From: an uncultured Clostridia bacterium
GTDB taxonomy: Bacteria > Bacillota > Clostridia > TANB77 > CAG-465
Direction of reading: 5' to 3'
Length of the DNA stretch: 64,000 nucleotides
Assembly (NCBI GenBank): GCA_944383015.1
Contig: CALWOC010000001.1
Location: 489,976-553,975, forward strand
Numbering within the stretch: position 1 is the stretch's first letter; each line of letters opens with the position of its first letter. The notes beneath the pieces are model-generated. The model made no database searches, had not been told where the DNA came from, and saw only the letters and a list, made by a program, of their open reading frames with translations. The position numbers and the translations under genes were made by a program. Below are positions 8,187 to 17,389 of this stretch, in pieces.

Positions 8187-10782
8187 AATCTAACTTTTCC
8201 TTTAATTTATACAATACCTCTAAAGCATCTTTTGGCGTAAGTTCATCTAAATCTATTTTTTCAAGCATTCCTGTTACTTCTGCCATTTTATAATTAAACA
8301 TATCTACTTGTACTTCCTCTGTTGTTATTTTCTTTCTCTTTTCATCAATTGTTTTCTTTGCCAAATCAACATTTTCTAAGTATTTTAATATTTCCTTAGC
8401 TCTAGAGATTACTGGTTTTTTTATACCTGCAAGTTTTGCAACATATATACCATATGATTCATCTGCTCCCCCAGCAACAATTTTTCTTAAAAATATTACT
8501 TCATCGCCTTTTTCTTTAACTTCAATAGAATAATTTTTAACTCCTTCTATCTTGCTTTCTAGTTCTATAAGCTCATGATAATGTGTTGCAAATAATGTCT
8601 TTGCTCCAACTTTATCTGTCATATATTCTACAGTAGACCACGCAATAGCTAAGCCATCATAAGTTGAAGTTCCTCTTCCAATTTCATCTAATATAACCAA
8701 GCTATTTTTTGTAGCATTTTCTAGTATATTAGATAATTCTTTCATCTCTACCATAAAAGTAGACTGTCCTGTAGCTAAATCATCTGATGCACCTATTCTT
8801 GTAAATATTCTATCAACAATAGAGATAGTGGCACTATCTGCTGGTACAAAAGAACCAAGTTGAGACATATATGTGATAATAGCTATTTGTCTCATATATG
8901 TAGATTTACCTGCCATATTAGGACCAGTTATAATTAAAAATCTATCTGTAGTATTATTTAAAAAAGCGTCATTTGGTATAAACTGTTCATTTTTTAACGC
9001 TTTCTCCACAACAGCATGTCTACCATTCTTCACATCTATTATTCCATCTTCTGTAATTTTAGGTTTAACATAACTGTTATTTATTGCAACAGTTGCAAAT
9101 GAACATAACACGTCAAGTATTGATATTATAGAAGCAGTTTTTTGAATTCGTATTACTTGTAATGCAACTTCCTCTCTAATCTTGCAAAACAAGTCATACT
9201 CTAAATCAATAAGCTTTTCTTTTGCTCCAAGTATCTTTTCCTCTATTTCTTTTAATTCCTCTGTAACATATCTTTCTGCTCCGGCAAGAGTTTGCTTACG
9301 TATATATCTATCTTCTGGAACTTGCGATTTATATGAGTTAGTAACCTCAATATAATATCCAAACACTCTATTATAGCCAATTCTTAACCATTTTCCCTTT
9401 ATTCCTGTTAATTCTTTTTCTTTTGCCTCAAGTTCCATCAACCACTCTTGCCCTTTAGTAGATGCATTTCTATAATCATCTACCTGCTTGCTAAATCCAT
9501 CTTTTATTATTCCGCCTTCTTTTATAGTTACACCTGCATCTTCTATTATAGCTTTATCTATTAAAGTATATACATCCTCAAGAGTATCAATAGAATTTAA
9601 AAACTCAGTAAAGTACTCGTCGTTTGTTTTTTCTACTATATTAGTAATTAATTTTTTTAATTCTGGTAATCTTTTTAAAGAGTTCTTTAATGATGTAAGT
9701 TCTCTTGCATTAACACTTCCACCTACTACTTTTGATATCAATCTTTCTATATCATATACTGTCTTTAACATATCTTGTAAATCATCTCTAAACATATTAT
9801 TATTTACAAGTACTTCTACAGCATTTTGTCTCTTTTCAATTTCTATTTTATTTAAAAGTGGTGACTCTAACCAATGTCTTAAAGCACGGCCTCCCATAGC
9901 AGTAACAGTTTCATCTAATACCCAAAGAAGACTACCTTTTTTAGTATGTTCTCTATTAGACTCTAATATTTCTAAATTTTTTCTTGTAGAAGAATCAAGT
10001 TGCATATATCTTTCTATATCATATTTAGTTATTGTATTAATTTGTTCAATAGAACTTTTTTGTGTCTCTTCTATATAATTAATAAGAAGAGTAGCAGCTT
10101 CATTTTCATATTTACTTAAAGTAATTTCTTGTTTTTCTAAAATATCTATTAAAAATTTACTTTTCTCACTATTATTATATGTACTTACATAAATATCAAA
10201 TAATCTATTAAACTCTTTAAAAAATAAGGAATTTTCCTTTGTAGAGTCAGATAAAATTATCTCAGAAGGAGCAATTCTAGAAATTTCATTTAATAATTTA
10301 GTAATTACATCTATACCATTTATACTTGATACAAAAAATTCTCCTGTAGATACATCACAAAAAGAAATGGCAGCTTCTTTTCTATCCATAAACACACTTG
10401 CTATATAATTATTTTTCTTTTCATCTAGCATTGTTAAGTCTGTAATTGTACCAGGTGTAACTATTTTTACTACGTCTCTTTTTACTATTCCTTTTGCATA
10501 TCTTGGATCTTCAAGTTGCTCACATATTGCAACTTTATATCCCTTTTCAATAAGTTTAGTTATATATGTATCTCTTGCATGATGTGGTATACCACACATT
10601 GGCGCTCTTTCTTCTAAGCCACAGTCTTTTCCTGTTAAAGTAAGCTCAAGCTCTTTACTTACAGTAATTGCATCATCAAAAAACATTTCGTAAAAATCGC
10701 CTAATCTATAAAACAAAATACAATCTTTATATTTTTCCTTTGTATCTAAATAATTTTGCATCATTGGCGTAACTTGTGCCAT
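8185..10782 (-). CDS. mutS: DNA mismatch repair protein MutS
   Basis: 865 residues. The N-terminal mismatch-recognition domain carries the Phe-x-Glu wedge in GDFYEMFFDDA; connector, lever and clamp regions follow, then the ABC-type ATPase with Walker A GPNMAGKST, the signature region STFMVEMKEL, Walker B LVILDEIGRGTSTYDG and FATHYHEL. It scans DNA for mismatches and small loops as a dimer and recruits MutL. Transcribed from its own promoter with the AGGGGG ribosome site; mutL follows after a terminator. Confidence 0.98.
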   Translation of the reverse strand: MAQVTPMMQNYLDTKEKYKDCILFYRLGDFYEMFFDDAITVSKELELTLTGKDCGLEERAPMCGIPHHARDTYITKLIEKGYKVAICEQLEDPRYAKGIVKRDVVKIVTPGTITDLTMLDEKKNNYIASVFMDRKEAAISFCDVSTGEFFVSSINGIDVITKLLNEISRIAPSEIILSDSTKENSLFFKEFNRLFDIYVSTYNNSEKSKFLIDILEKQEITLSKYENEAATLLINYIEETQKSSIEQINTITKYDIERYMQLDSSTRKNLEILESNREHTKKGSLLWVLDETVTAMGGRALRHWLESPLLNKIEIEKRQNAVEVLVNNNMFRDDLQDMLKTVYDIERLISKVVGGSVNARELTSLKNSLKRLPELKKLITNIVEKTNDEYFTEFLNSIDTLEDVYTLIDKAIIEDAGVTIKEGGIIKDGFSKQVDDYRNASTKGQEWLMELEAKEKELTGIKGKWLRIGYNRVFGYYIEVTNSYKSQVPEDRYIRKQTLAGAERYVTEELKEIEEKILGAKEKLIDLEYDLFCKIREEVALQVIRIQKTASIISILDVLCSFATVAINNSYVKPKITEDGIIDVKNGRHAVVEKALKNEQFIPNDAFLNNTTDRFLIITGPNMAGKSTYMRQIAIITYMSQLGSFVPADSATISIVDRIFTRIGASDDLATGQSTFMVEMKELSNILENATKNSLVILDEIGRGTSTYDGLAIAWSTVEYMTDKVGAKTLFATHYHELIELESKIEGVKNYSIEVKEKGDEVIFLRKIVAGGADESYGIYVAKLAGIKKPVISRAKEILKYLENVDLAKKTIDEKRKKITTEEVQVDMFNYKMAEVTGMLEKIDLDELTPKDALEVLYKLKEKLD

Positions 10783-10807
10783 TTTTCTGCCCCCTTAAAC
10801 AGAGTTT

Positions 10808-10836
10808 ATTATATCAAAAAATGTAAAAAAAAGCAA
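10808..10836 (-). promoter_or_regulatory. Promoter of mutS
   Basis: TTGCTT (10831-10836), 17 bp, TATAAT (10808-10813) on the minus strand. Confidence 0.65.
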
Positions 10837-10861
10837 TAAAACTATATTTTATACACCTTAT

Positions 10862-11347
10862 TTATACAATTATTTTCGTGATTATAACAGCAAGAATTAT
10901 TGCTGTTATATCTCCAATTAAGCCACAAATTATAGGTAATTTCATATCTTTTATTTTTACCTTACTAGACATTATTGATATAACATATAATGTTGTCTCA
11001 GTTGAAGCCATAATCAAAGATGCAAACAAGCCATTAAAGCTATCAGGACCATATTTATTAAATATATCTACAACTAAGCCTGTAGATGCTCCACCAGATA
11101 AAGGTTTCATTAGTATTAAAGGTAATATATCTCCTTGAATATTAAATAATTTAATATTATTTAATATTCCTGTATCATTAATCAAACCAGAAATAATTGT
11201 TATAGCAAATATGTATGGAAAAATATTATAAACTGTTTTTAAACCTATTTTTATTCCATCTATAAACAAATTATATATATTTATCTTTTCAATTAAAGCT
11301 GTAATTATAACAATTAATACAAAAGTAGGAATTATATAGCTACTCAT
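10862..11347 (-). CDS. spmB: Spore maturation protein B-like (nucleoside-recognition domain)
   Basis: 161 residues, mostly hydrophobic with about four membrane segments. It contains the Gate/nucleoside-recognition domain signature (LMKPLSGGASTGLVVDIFNKYGPDS ... MASTETTLYV) seen in SpmB. In Bacillus, SpmA and SpmB are needed for full dehydration of the spore core. Its start overlaps the end of the spmA gene by 8 nt, and the ribosome site GGAG lies inside spmA, so the two are translationally coupled. Related proteins also occur outside spore formers, but the cwlD and Spo0E-like genes in this window favour a spore role. Confidence 0.85.
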   Translation of the reverse strand: MSSYIIPTFVLIVIITALIEKINIYNLFIDGIKIGLKTVYNIFPYIFAITIISGLINDTGILNNIKLFNIQGDILPLILMKPLSGGASTGLVVDIFNKYGPDSFNGLFASLIMASTETTLYVISIMSSKVKIKDMKLPIICGLIGDITAIILAVIITKIIV

Positions 11348-11915
11348 TTTTTCTCCATAAAAGATTTACTGATATTAATGACACAATTAACGATACAAAA
11401 GATACTATTATAACTGGAAGTATTATTTTCTCAGGATTTTGTGAATTATATAAAGCTCTAAGAGAAATCATTGAAGTTGGTATTATCTGCATAGAAGCAG
11501 TATTTAAAGCAATAAATACCACCATAGACTTATTTAATCTTTCTTTATTTCTATTAGATTTTTGTAGTTCTTCTATTCCATTTAAACTATTAATTGTTGC
11601 AGCATTTCCTACACCTAATATATTTGAAGCAATATTTAGACTTATATATTCTTTACTTTTTTCTGAGATTTCATCCTTTTTAAATAGGAAAGAAAACACA
11701 TTATACATTTTTTTAGATAATTTAGATAAAGCACTAGTATTAGATAATATATTAAAAATTCCACTCCAAAATATTAACATACTAGCAATAACTACAACAT
11801 TTTCAATTGCATTTTTTGAACTATTTGTAATCGAATCTATTACTGTACTAGGTTCATTTGATATACAAGCAAATACGATACAAATTACAAATATTAAAGA
11901 CCAAATAATTGACAT
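11340..11915 (-). CDS. spmA: Spore maturation protein A-like
   Basis: 191 residues with hydrophobic segments at both ends and the Gate-domain core ILGVGNAATINSLNGIEELQ ... FIALNTASMQIIPTSMISLRA typical of SpmA. It is the partner of SpmB, encoded immediately downstream with an 8-nt overlap; both should sit in the membrane. AGGTG ribosome site 5 nt before the ATG. Confidence 0.87.
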   Translation of the reverse strand: MSIIWSLIFVICIVFACISNEPSTVIDSITNSSKNAIENVVVIASMLIFWSGIFNILSNTSALSKLSKKMYNVFSFLFKKDEISEKSKEYISLNIASNILGVGNAATINSLNGIEELQKSNRNKERLNKSMVVFIALNTASMQIIPTSMISLRALYNSQNPEKIILPVIIVSFVSLIVSLISVNLLWRKNE

Positions 11916-12017
11916 ATTTCACCTCATTAGATTATATGTTTTTATATTTTTTATATTCTATTTAAAAGCAATTGAAAAAATTATTATTTTTACTGTATAA
12001 TTTTATAAGGTGAAAAT

Positions 12018-12689
12018 ATGAAAAAAAATTTATTTTTTGATGTTGGAAGTACACTTTTATATCCGAAAACAAAAGAATGGTTTATTCCACCTAATTATAA
12101 AAAAATTCTTGGAGATATAGATACAAATTTATTCAAAGAAAATATAGATAAAAACAAATTTTTACTAGATGAAAGAAATATTAATACTGAAGAGCAAGAA
12201 TTTGAAATGTTTTCTAAATTTTACTATAATGTTCTAAAAGATTTTAATTATTCAAACATTACTACAGAAATAATACAAAATTTAGCATATGATTGTGTTT
12301 ACAATGATGATAAATTTGTATTTTATAAAGAAGTAAAAAGAGAACTTAAAAATTTATCTAAAGAGTATGACATGTATATTATATCCGATGCGTGGCCGTC
12401 TACATACAGAATACTAAAAAACTATGGTATATATAATTTATTTAAAAACGTATATATATCTTCTGATTTAGGATTTAAAAAATCTGATAAGATGTTATTT
12501 GAAATAGCTCTTGAAAACATATCTTTAAACGATATAAACTACTTTATAGATGATAGGTTTGAACTACTTAAAATATCCGAAAAATATGGATTTATACCAA
12601 TAATCATAGATAGAAATGATAACGAATTAACAAATTATATAGAAGTTAGAAATCTTACACAATTAAGACACTTATTAAAAATAATATAG
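12018..12689 (+). CDS. HAD-superfamily hydrolase
   Basis: 223 residues. Motif I is FFDVGSTLL at the N-terminus, motif II is around YIISDAWPS, the conserved Lys lies in SDLGFKKSDKMLFE, and motif IV is YFIDDRFE. This is the subfamily IA layout (phosphoglycolate phosphatase/dehalogenase-like) with a helical cap from about residue 20 to 95. The usual second Asp of motif I (DxDxT) is Gly here (DVGST), as in several HAD-IA branches, so phosphatase activity cannot be assumed. Substrate unknown. Transcribed alone; the promoter TTGAAA-18-TATAAT precedes it and a terminator follows. Confidence 0.82.
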   Translation: MKKNLFFDVGSTLLYPKTKEWFIPPNYKKILGDIDTNLFKENIDKNKFLLDERNINTEEQEFEMFSKFYYNVLKDFNYSNITTEIIQNLAYDCVYNDDKFVFYKEVKRELKNLSKEYDMYIISDAWPSTYRILKNYGIYNLFKNVYISSDLGFKKSDKMLFEIALENISLNDINYFIDDRFELLKISEKYGFIPIIIDRNDNELTNYIEVRNLTQLRHLLKII

Positions 12690-12713
12690 ATAGCAAAAAA
12701 TGCTATCTATATT
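12683..12713. terminator. Bidirectional terminator
   Basis: Twelve-bp stem AATATAGATAGC / GCTATCTATATT with 7-nt loop between the convergent HAD and GNAT genes. Confidence 0.8.
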
Positions 12714-13154
12714 TTAATCACTATAATCAAGCAGCTCATAAGTATATGCCACTTCAATTTTATTGTTGTTTTCTCTTTTTTTACTTTCAACTCCACCAGA
12801 GCTTTTTAAAAATTTTCTCATTTTTTCGTTTTTTTCATCACACCAAACAATCAAATTTCTATATCCTTTATCAAAAAGCTCTTTTTTTGTTTCAAAAAGT
12901 ACTTCCGAATTTATTACATCTTTATTTTTTATATTTCTTGTATAAATACCATATATCTCAGAATCATAGTCATCATCATCTATTTCATCTGTTCCAAAAA
13001 AAGATGCACTAATTATATCCTTATCTTCATTTTCATAAACATATAAATATCTAAGATCATTATTTATATATTTCATTATTTCCTCTTCAGTTAAATCAAT
13101 AGAAGGAATTCTTTTGATTTTTTCTATATCAGATATTTCTGCTTTTCTATACAT
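12714..13154 (-). CDS. GNAT-like acetyltransferase
   Basis: 146 residues. N-terminal MYRKAEISDIEKIKRI is a typical GNAT opening; the ELFDKGYRNLIVWCDEKNEKMRKFLKSSGG stretch matches the alpha3-beta4-beta5 region (residue stacking after the acetyl-CoA loop). The canonical R/Q-x-x-G-x-G/A loop is not clearly present, so acetyl-CoA binding is uncertain. Substrate unknown. Stand-alone gene with a GAGGTG site. Confidence 0.6.
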   Translation of the reverse strand: MYRKAEISDIEKIKRIPSIDLTEEEIMKYINNDLRYLYVYENEDKDIISASFFGTDEIDDDDYDSEIYGIYTRNIKNKDVINSEVLFETKKELFDKGYRNLIVWCDEKNEKMRKFLKSSGGVESKKRENNNKIEVAYTYELLDYSD

Positions 13155-13244
13155 CTATTACACCTCTTTAAATTTAATAATATTTTTCCTCAAAACACTA
13201 CATTTATATCTATATTACATTAATTTTAAAAAAAAATCAACATT

Positions 13245-14858
13245 CTATCTTTTCATATCATCATAATTTCCAAGATATGAATTAATCTTATTATTTTCGA
13301 TATTAAATACTCTTGTTGCAAGCTTATTGATAAAATATCTATCATGAGAAACAAAAAGAACAGTTCCTTTATAATCTTTTAAAGCTTCTTCTAATATTTC
13401 TCTTGTATCTATGTCAATATGATTTGTAGGCTCATCAAGTATTAAAAAATTTATATTTTTTAACATAAGTTTCATAAGTATAAGTCTTACTTTCTCTCCG
13501 CCAGACAACTTTCCAATTCTTTTAAATACATCCTCACTTCTAAATCCATACCTTGCAAGTCGCTTTCTTGCATCAGTCTCTGTAAGACCACTATCGTGAA
13601 TATAATATCTTAAAACTGTTTGTGTATCATCATCAAATGTAATGTTTTGTGGAATATAACCAATTTTTATTGATGTACCAATTCTTATTAGTCCAATATA
13701 TTCAGTATCTTTACCTAAAATCATATTAATTAAAGTCGATTTTCCTGCTCCATTGCTCCCAAGTAAAGCTGCTTTTTCTCCATATACAAGTAACATATCT
13801 GCATCTTTAAAAATAATCTTATTATTAAAGCTCTTATTTAATTTTTCTATTTTTACAACTTCTTTTCCTGATCTTATATCCATATTAAATTTTAAAGAAA
13901 TAGATTTCTTATCTATTTCTACTTTTTCAATGACGTCCATTTTTTCAAGTCTTTTTTCTATACTCTTAGCTCTTTTAAAAAACAATTCATTTTTAGCTAA
14001 TTCTCCAAATTTTCTAAGTTTTGCTATAGACTCTTTCATTTTTTCTATTTGCTTTTGCTGATTTTTATAATTTTCAAATTGTGCTAAAGTTCTTCTTTCA
14101 TCTTCTTCTAAAAAATATGAATAATTTCCATAATATACATTAGCTTTTCCATTTTCTAAAAGTACTGTCTTTGTTGCGACTTTATCTAAAAAATATCTGT
14201 CATGTGACACTATTAAAATACTACCCTTATACTTTAATATAAGCTCTTCTAAAAATTCTAATGAATCTATATCCAAATGATTTGTAGGTTCATCTAACAA
14301 TAATATATCTGGTTCTTTAAGTAAAAGTCTTGCTAAGTTTACCTTTGTCTTTTCTCCGCCACTTAAAAGATTATAGCTTTGATTTAAAACTTTATCTGAT
14401 ATATAAAATTTAGTACATATCTTATTAAATTTTTCTTGTACTTCATAACCACCATTAAGTGTATATTTTTCTTGAAGTCTACCATATTCATTTAAAATTT
14501 TTTCAAGTTTCTTTGCATCTTGCTCTATTGACATACTATTTTCTAATACAGACATTTTTTCTTCTAATCTAAAAATATCTTCAAAACTCTTGTATAAATA
14601 TTCTCTAACAGATATATCATCTTTCTCATTTTCATATATCTGATTTAATATTCCAATTTTAGCCTGATTTCTTATACTAATAGTTCCATCATCTATATTT
14701 TCTTGTTTTGATATTATTTTAAGAACAGTAGATTTTCCGCTCCCATTAGGTCCTACTAATGCTACTCTTTCTCCTGTTTTTACTTCTAAATTAAAACCAT
14801 CTAGAATATTTTTTAATCCATAATTTTTCTTAATATTATTTAATTCTATTTCTATCAT
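13245..14858 (-). CDS. ABC-F ATPase (ribosome-associated; possible antibiotic resistance)
   Basis: 537 residues with two ABC domains and no membrane segments. First domain: Walker A GPNGSGKST, signature LSGGEKTKVNLARLLL, Walker B ILLLDEPTNHLD. A linker of about 80 charged, coiled-coil residues follows, then GSNGAGKST, LSGGEKVRLILMK and FLILDEPTNHID. ABC-F proteins bind the ribosomal E site; some free antibiotic-stalled ribosomes (Vga/Lsa/Msr types), others act on ordinary stalls. A 24-codon leader ORF with competing hairpins lies upstream, an arrangement typical of drug-inducible ABC-F genes, so a resistance role is plausible but unproven. Confidence 0.88.
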   Translation of the reverse strand: MIEIELNNIKKNYGLKNILDGFNLEVKTGERVALVGPNGSGKSTVLKIISKQENIDDGTISIRNQAKIGILNQIYENEKDDISVREYLYKSFEDIFRLEEKMSVLENSMSIEQDAKKLEKILNEYGRLQEKYTLNGGYEVQEKFNKICTKFYISDKVLNQSYNLLSGGEKTKVNLARLLLKEPDILLLDEPTNHLDIDSLEFLEELILKYKGSILIVSHDRYFLDKVATKTVLLENGKANVYYGNYSYFLEEDERRTLAQFENYKNQQKQIEKMKESIAKLRKFGELAKNELFFKRAKSIEKRLEKMDVIEKVEIDKKSISLKFNMDIRSGKEVVKIEKLNKSFNNKIIFKDADMLLVYGEKAALLGSNGAGKSTLINMILGKDTEYIGLIRIGTSIKIGYIPQNITFDDDTQTVLRYYIHDSGLTETDARKRLARYGFRSEDVFKRIGKLSGGEKVRLILMKLMLKNINFLILDEPTNHIDIDTREILEEALKDYKGTVLFVSHDRYFINKLATRVFNIENNKINSYLGNYDDMKR

Positions 14859-14900
14859 ATTTTATATCTCCTTATTATTCATCTTAAAATTAATATAAAT

Positions 14901-14961
14901 AACGAGATATAATTGCCGCATTAACTATTACAACATCGGCATTTTATCTCGTTGTAATAGT
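14901..14961 (-). promoter_or_regulatory. Mutually exclusive hairpins (attenuator) upstream of the ABC-F gene
   Basis: In the minus-strand leader RNA an 11-bp perfect stem can form between 14951-14961 and 14924-14934. A competing stem pairs 14945-14953 with 14901-14909 (9 bp) and 14937-14941 with 14914-14918 (5 bp). They share bases 14951-14953 and the 3' arm of the first lies in the loop of the second. The 5' arms overlap the last codons and stop of the leader ORF, as expected for translation-coupled attenuation. The U-tract after the long stem is weak. Confidence 0.6.
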
Positions 14962-15018
14962 TTCACAGCCGTAAGCTCTCACCTTTACCTTACCAGCTAA
15001 AATTTCATTTTTATCCAT
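14944..15018 (-). CDS. Leader peptide ORF of the ABC-F gene
   Basis: 24 codons, ATG to TAA, with a perfect GGAGG 5 nt upstream and a consensus promoter 33 bp before the start. The peptide begins MDKNEILAGKVKV and ends RAYGCETITTR. Its stop codon lies 85 bp before the ABC-F start and its last codons lie in the 5' arms of two competing hairpins. I infer a regulatory stalling peptide rather than a functional protein. The start is supported by the ribosome site; the peptide itself matches nothing I can name. Confidence 0.7.
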   Translation of the reverse strand: MDKNEILAGKVKVRAYGCETITTR

Positions 15019-15050
15019 TTTTTCCTCCATTTTAATTAATTATGTATAAT

Positions 15051-15079
15051 ATTATATCAAAAAAGTATATATTTTTCAA
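15051..15079 (-). promoter_or_regulatory. Promoter of the leader peptide/ABC-F transcript
   Basis: TTGAAA (15074-15079), 17 bp, TATAAT (15051-15056) on the minus strand. This and the leader ORF fill the 350-bp gap between the ABC-F gene and the divergent DUF2207 gene. Confidence 0.8.
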
Positions 15080-15206
15080 CAAACAAAAAAATATAATATT
15101 ATAAAAATATTTTTAATATCTATTTTTACCAAAAATTATTTACAAAGATTTAAAGTTTATATATAATTTAAATATAATTTTATTGTTTTTGATAGGGAGA
15201 TTAAAA

Positions 15207-17363
15207 ATGAAATATATTAAATTTTTTTTAAGAAAAATAAAAAAACTAGTGCAATCATTATTACTTATTTTTCTTCCTTTTTTAATTGTCTTAATACCTG
15301 TAGGTATAATGGCTCTAATAGAGTTCTTTTCTAGTGGAGCAGAAGTTAATGGTATTAATGACTATTGTAATTTAACTGATATAAGTTATACAGCATTAGT
15401 ACAAGATAATGAAAATGCGAGTGTAGAAATTACAGAATATCTAACTTTTGATATTCATGCTTCGTCAACATCTAACATGTATAAAGAAGTATGGAGAGAG
15501 CTTCCAGAAGAATATGTTGATGGTCTAAAACTAACTTATGATGTAAAATCGGTATCTCAAATTTTAGATAACGGTCAAGAAATTTCATATGCTGAAACAT
15601 CTAAAATGTATTGGGATGATTCAGACTATACTCAAAGCTCAACAAAATATTGGCACCATAGTGATGGAGATGGAAAGTATCCAGATAATGACGAATCTTT
15701 ATTGATATATATTCCATGGACATATAGAGATAAATTAACTTTTAAAATTGTATATACAATGAATAATGCTGCTTTAAAATACAAAGATTGTTCTGAACTA
15801 TATTTAGCAATGTATTCAGGAGATGCTGTAACAAAATTAAATTCATATAAAGCACAAATTGTTGTACCAAATGAACTAATGCCATCATCATATTATACTT
15901 ATACTTTTGGTACTTCTAAAAGCAGATTACCATATACTGAATCTGATACATTAAACCCTGGATATCATACATTTTCAATTAATTTAGATAAATCTGATTT
16001 AAAATTTGATTATAATAATAGATATCTAGAATTTTGTTTACTTACATACGGAGATGATAAACATATATTTACTCAAAATGCACCTAATAATAGCTATTCA
16101 AATCAAAATGTTTTAGATGAATGTATTGAAGAAAATGAGTATTATGAAAATGAGAACAAAGCAAATAATAAGAAAAAAATTATTATTTTATCTTTCTCAA
16201 TAATTGCATCTATATTAGTTATTATTAAGTCAATAAAAACATATAAAAAAGAAAAAAACAAATACACTTTTTATAAACCAGATATTGATTTTGATTACTT
16301 TAGAGAAATTCCAAGTGATTTAGATCCAATTTTTGCATCAGAATTAGTCTTTATGAAAGATCCTCTAGACGAAAATAAAGAGAAAAAAGAGGAATATGCA
16401 GCAATTTTACTTAGTCTTGTTAGAAAAAAATATGTTAAATTAAGTAAATTAACTGAATCTACAGATTGGAATAAATATAATACATTAATAACTTTAGAAC
16501 CTATAAAAACAGAATCATCAGTACCAGAATATAGTGACTCTATAGATTATTCACCAGAACCAACTTATACTTCAATTAATGAAAATACTGGTGAAAAAGT
16601 AGAAGAACTTACAACTTCAGAAAGACTTTATTTAGAGTTATTAGAAAGATATGCAAAAGCTAATGGAAACCAAATTACATTAGAACAATTTCAAAAAAAT
16701 ATAAACTTAGACTATACTCATACCAACTCATTTGTAAAAGATATGGAAAAGAAACCAATCTTAGAAAATGGAGTAGCAAAAGGATATTTTCAAACTAAAG
16801 ATTATGATAAACCTAAGAAAGGACTTGAAAGTAAAGCTTCACTTAGCTTAACTATCGGCATATTATTATTAACCGTTATAAACTTAATATTTTATTATTC
16901 AAATCTAGGATTATGTTTTGGAGCTTTTACTATTTTAGGTATAGCATTTTTATGGAGATATTTTTATTTAACAGTAAAATCTAGTGATTTAATCCTACTT
17001 ACACAATACGGCGCTAATGAACAAGCAAAATGGTATGGACTATATAACTTCTTAAAAAGTGATACATTAATTAAAGAAAGAAACGTTCACGAATTACCAT
17101 TATGGGAAAAATACTTAATATATGCAACTGCTTTTGGAATTTCCGAAAAAGTTATTAAAGCTATAAAAATAAATGCTATAGAATTAAACGTTGATGAAAG
17201 TCCTATATTAAATCGTAGCTTTTATATACATTCAAGTAATTTTCATCATACATCAAGATCATTTGGTAGATCACTTCATACATATTCAAGAGGTGGAGGA
17301 TCTTTTGGACATGGATATGGAGGTGGCGGCCGTGGAGGCGGCGGTGGTGGCGGAGGTCACTAA
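15207..17363 (+). CDS. DUF2207 family membrane protein with Gly-rich tail
   Basis: 718 residues from the ATG at 15207, which follows AGGGAGA; the longer TTG-initiated frame at 15183 lacks a ribosome site. An N-terminal membrane helix is followed by an extracytoplasmic beta-rich DUF2207 domain (about 45-290), a second helix near 310-330, a cytoplasmic region, two adjacent helices (about 540-585), a further domain, and a C-terminal tail of His/Ser/Gly ending in a run of glycines. This is the standard DUF2207 plan. Function is unknown; similar proteins are abundant in low-GC Gram-positives. Single-gene transcript with a strong terminator. Confidence 0.85.
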   Translation: MKYIKFFLRKIKKLVQSLLLIFLPFLIVLIPVGIMALIEFFSSGAEVNGINDYCNLTDISYTALVQDNENASVEITEYLTFDIHASSTSNMYKEVWRELPEEYVDGLKLTYDVKSVSQILDNGQEISYAETSKMYWDDSDYTQSSTKYWHHSDGDGKYPDNDESLLIYIPWTYRDKLTFKIVYTMNNAALKYKDCSELYLAMYSGDAVTKLNSYKAQIVVPNELMPSSYYTYTFGTSKSRLPYTESDTLNPGYHTFSINLDKSDLKFDYNNRYLEFCLLTYGDDKHIFTQNAPNNSYSNQNVLDECIEENEYYENENKANNKKKIIILSFSIIASILVIIKSIKTYKKEKNKYTFYKPDIDFDYFREIPSDLDPIFASELVFMKDPLDENKEKKEEYAAILLSLVRKKYVKLSKLTESTDWNKYNTLITLEPIKTESSVPEYSDSIDYSPEPTYTSINENTGEKVEELTTSERLYLELLERYAKANGNQITLEQFQKNINLDYTHTNSFVKDMEKKPILENGVAKGYFQTKDYDKPKKGLESKASLSLTIGILLLTVINLIFYYSNLGLCFGAFTILGIAFLWRYFYLTVKSSDLILLTQYGANEQAKWYGLYNFLKSDTLIKERNVHELPLWEKYLIYATAFGISEKVIKAIKINAIELNVDESPILNRSFYIHSSNFHHTSRSFGRSLHTYSRGGGSFGHGYGGGGRGGGGGGGGH

Positions 17364-17389
17364 AAAAAAGAGCATATGCTCTTTTTTTT
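17363..17389. terminator. Bidirectional terminator
   Basis: AAAAAAAGAGCAT / ATGCTCTTTTTTT palindrome between the convergent DUF2207 and homospermidine-synthase-like genes. Confidence 0.8.

Noticed and set aside
9488-10078. Long plus-strand open frame opposite mutS (196 codons)
   Set aside because: It is the antisense shadow of a clearly conserved mutS region; no ribosome site, composition unlike the real genes.
15183-15206. TTG start of the DUF2207 gene
   Set aside because: The AGGGAGA ribosome site lies downstream of it and fits the ATG at 15207.
17280-17363. Gly-codon repeat at the end of the DUF2207 gene as a tandem repeat or CRISPR-like element
   Set aside because: It is simply the glycine-rich tail typical of DUF2207 proteins; no CRISPR array is present anywhere in the window.
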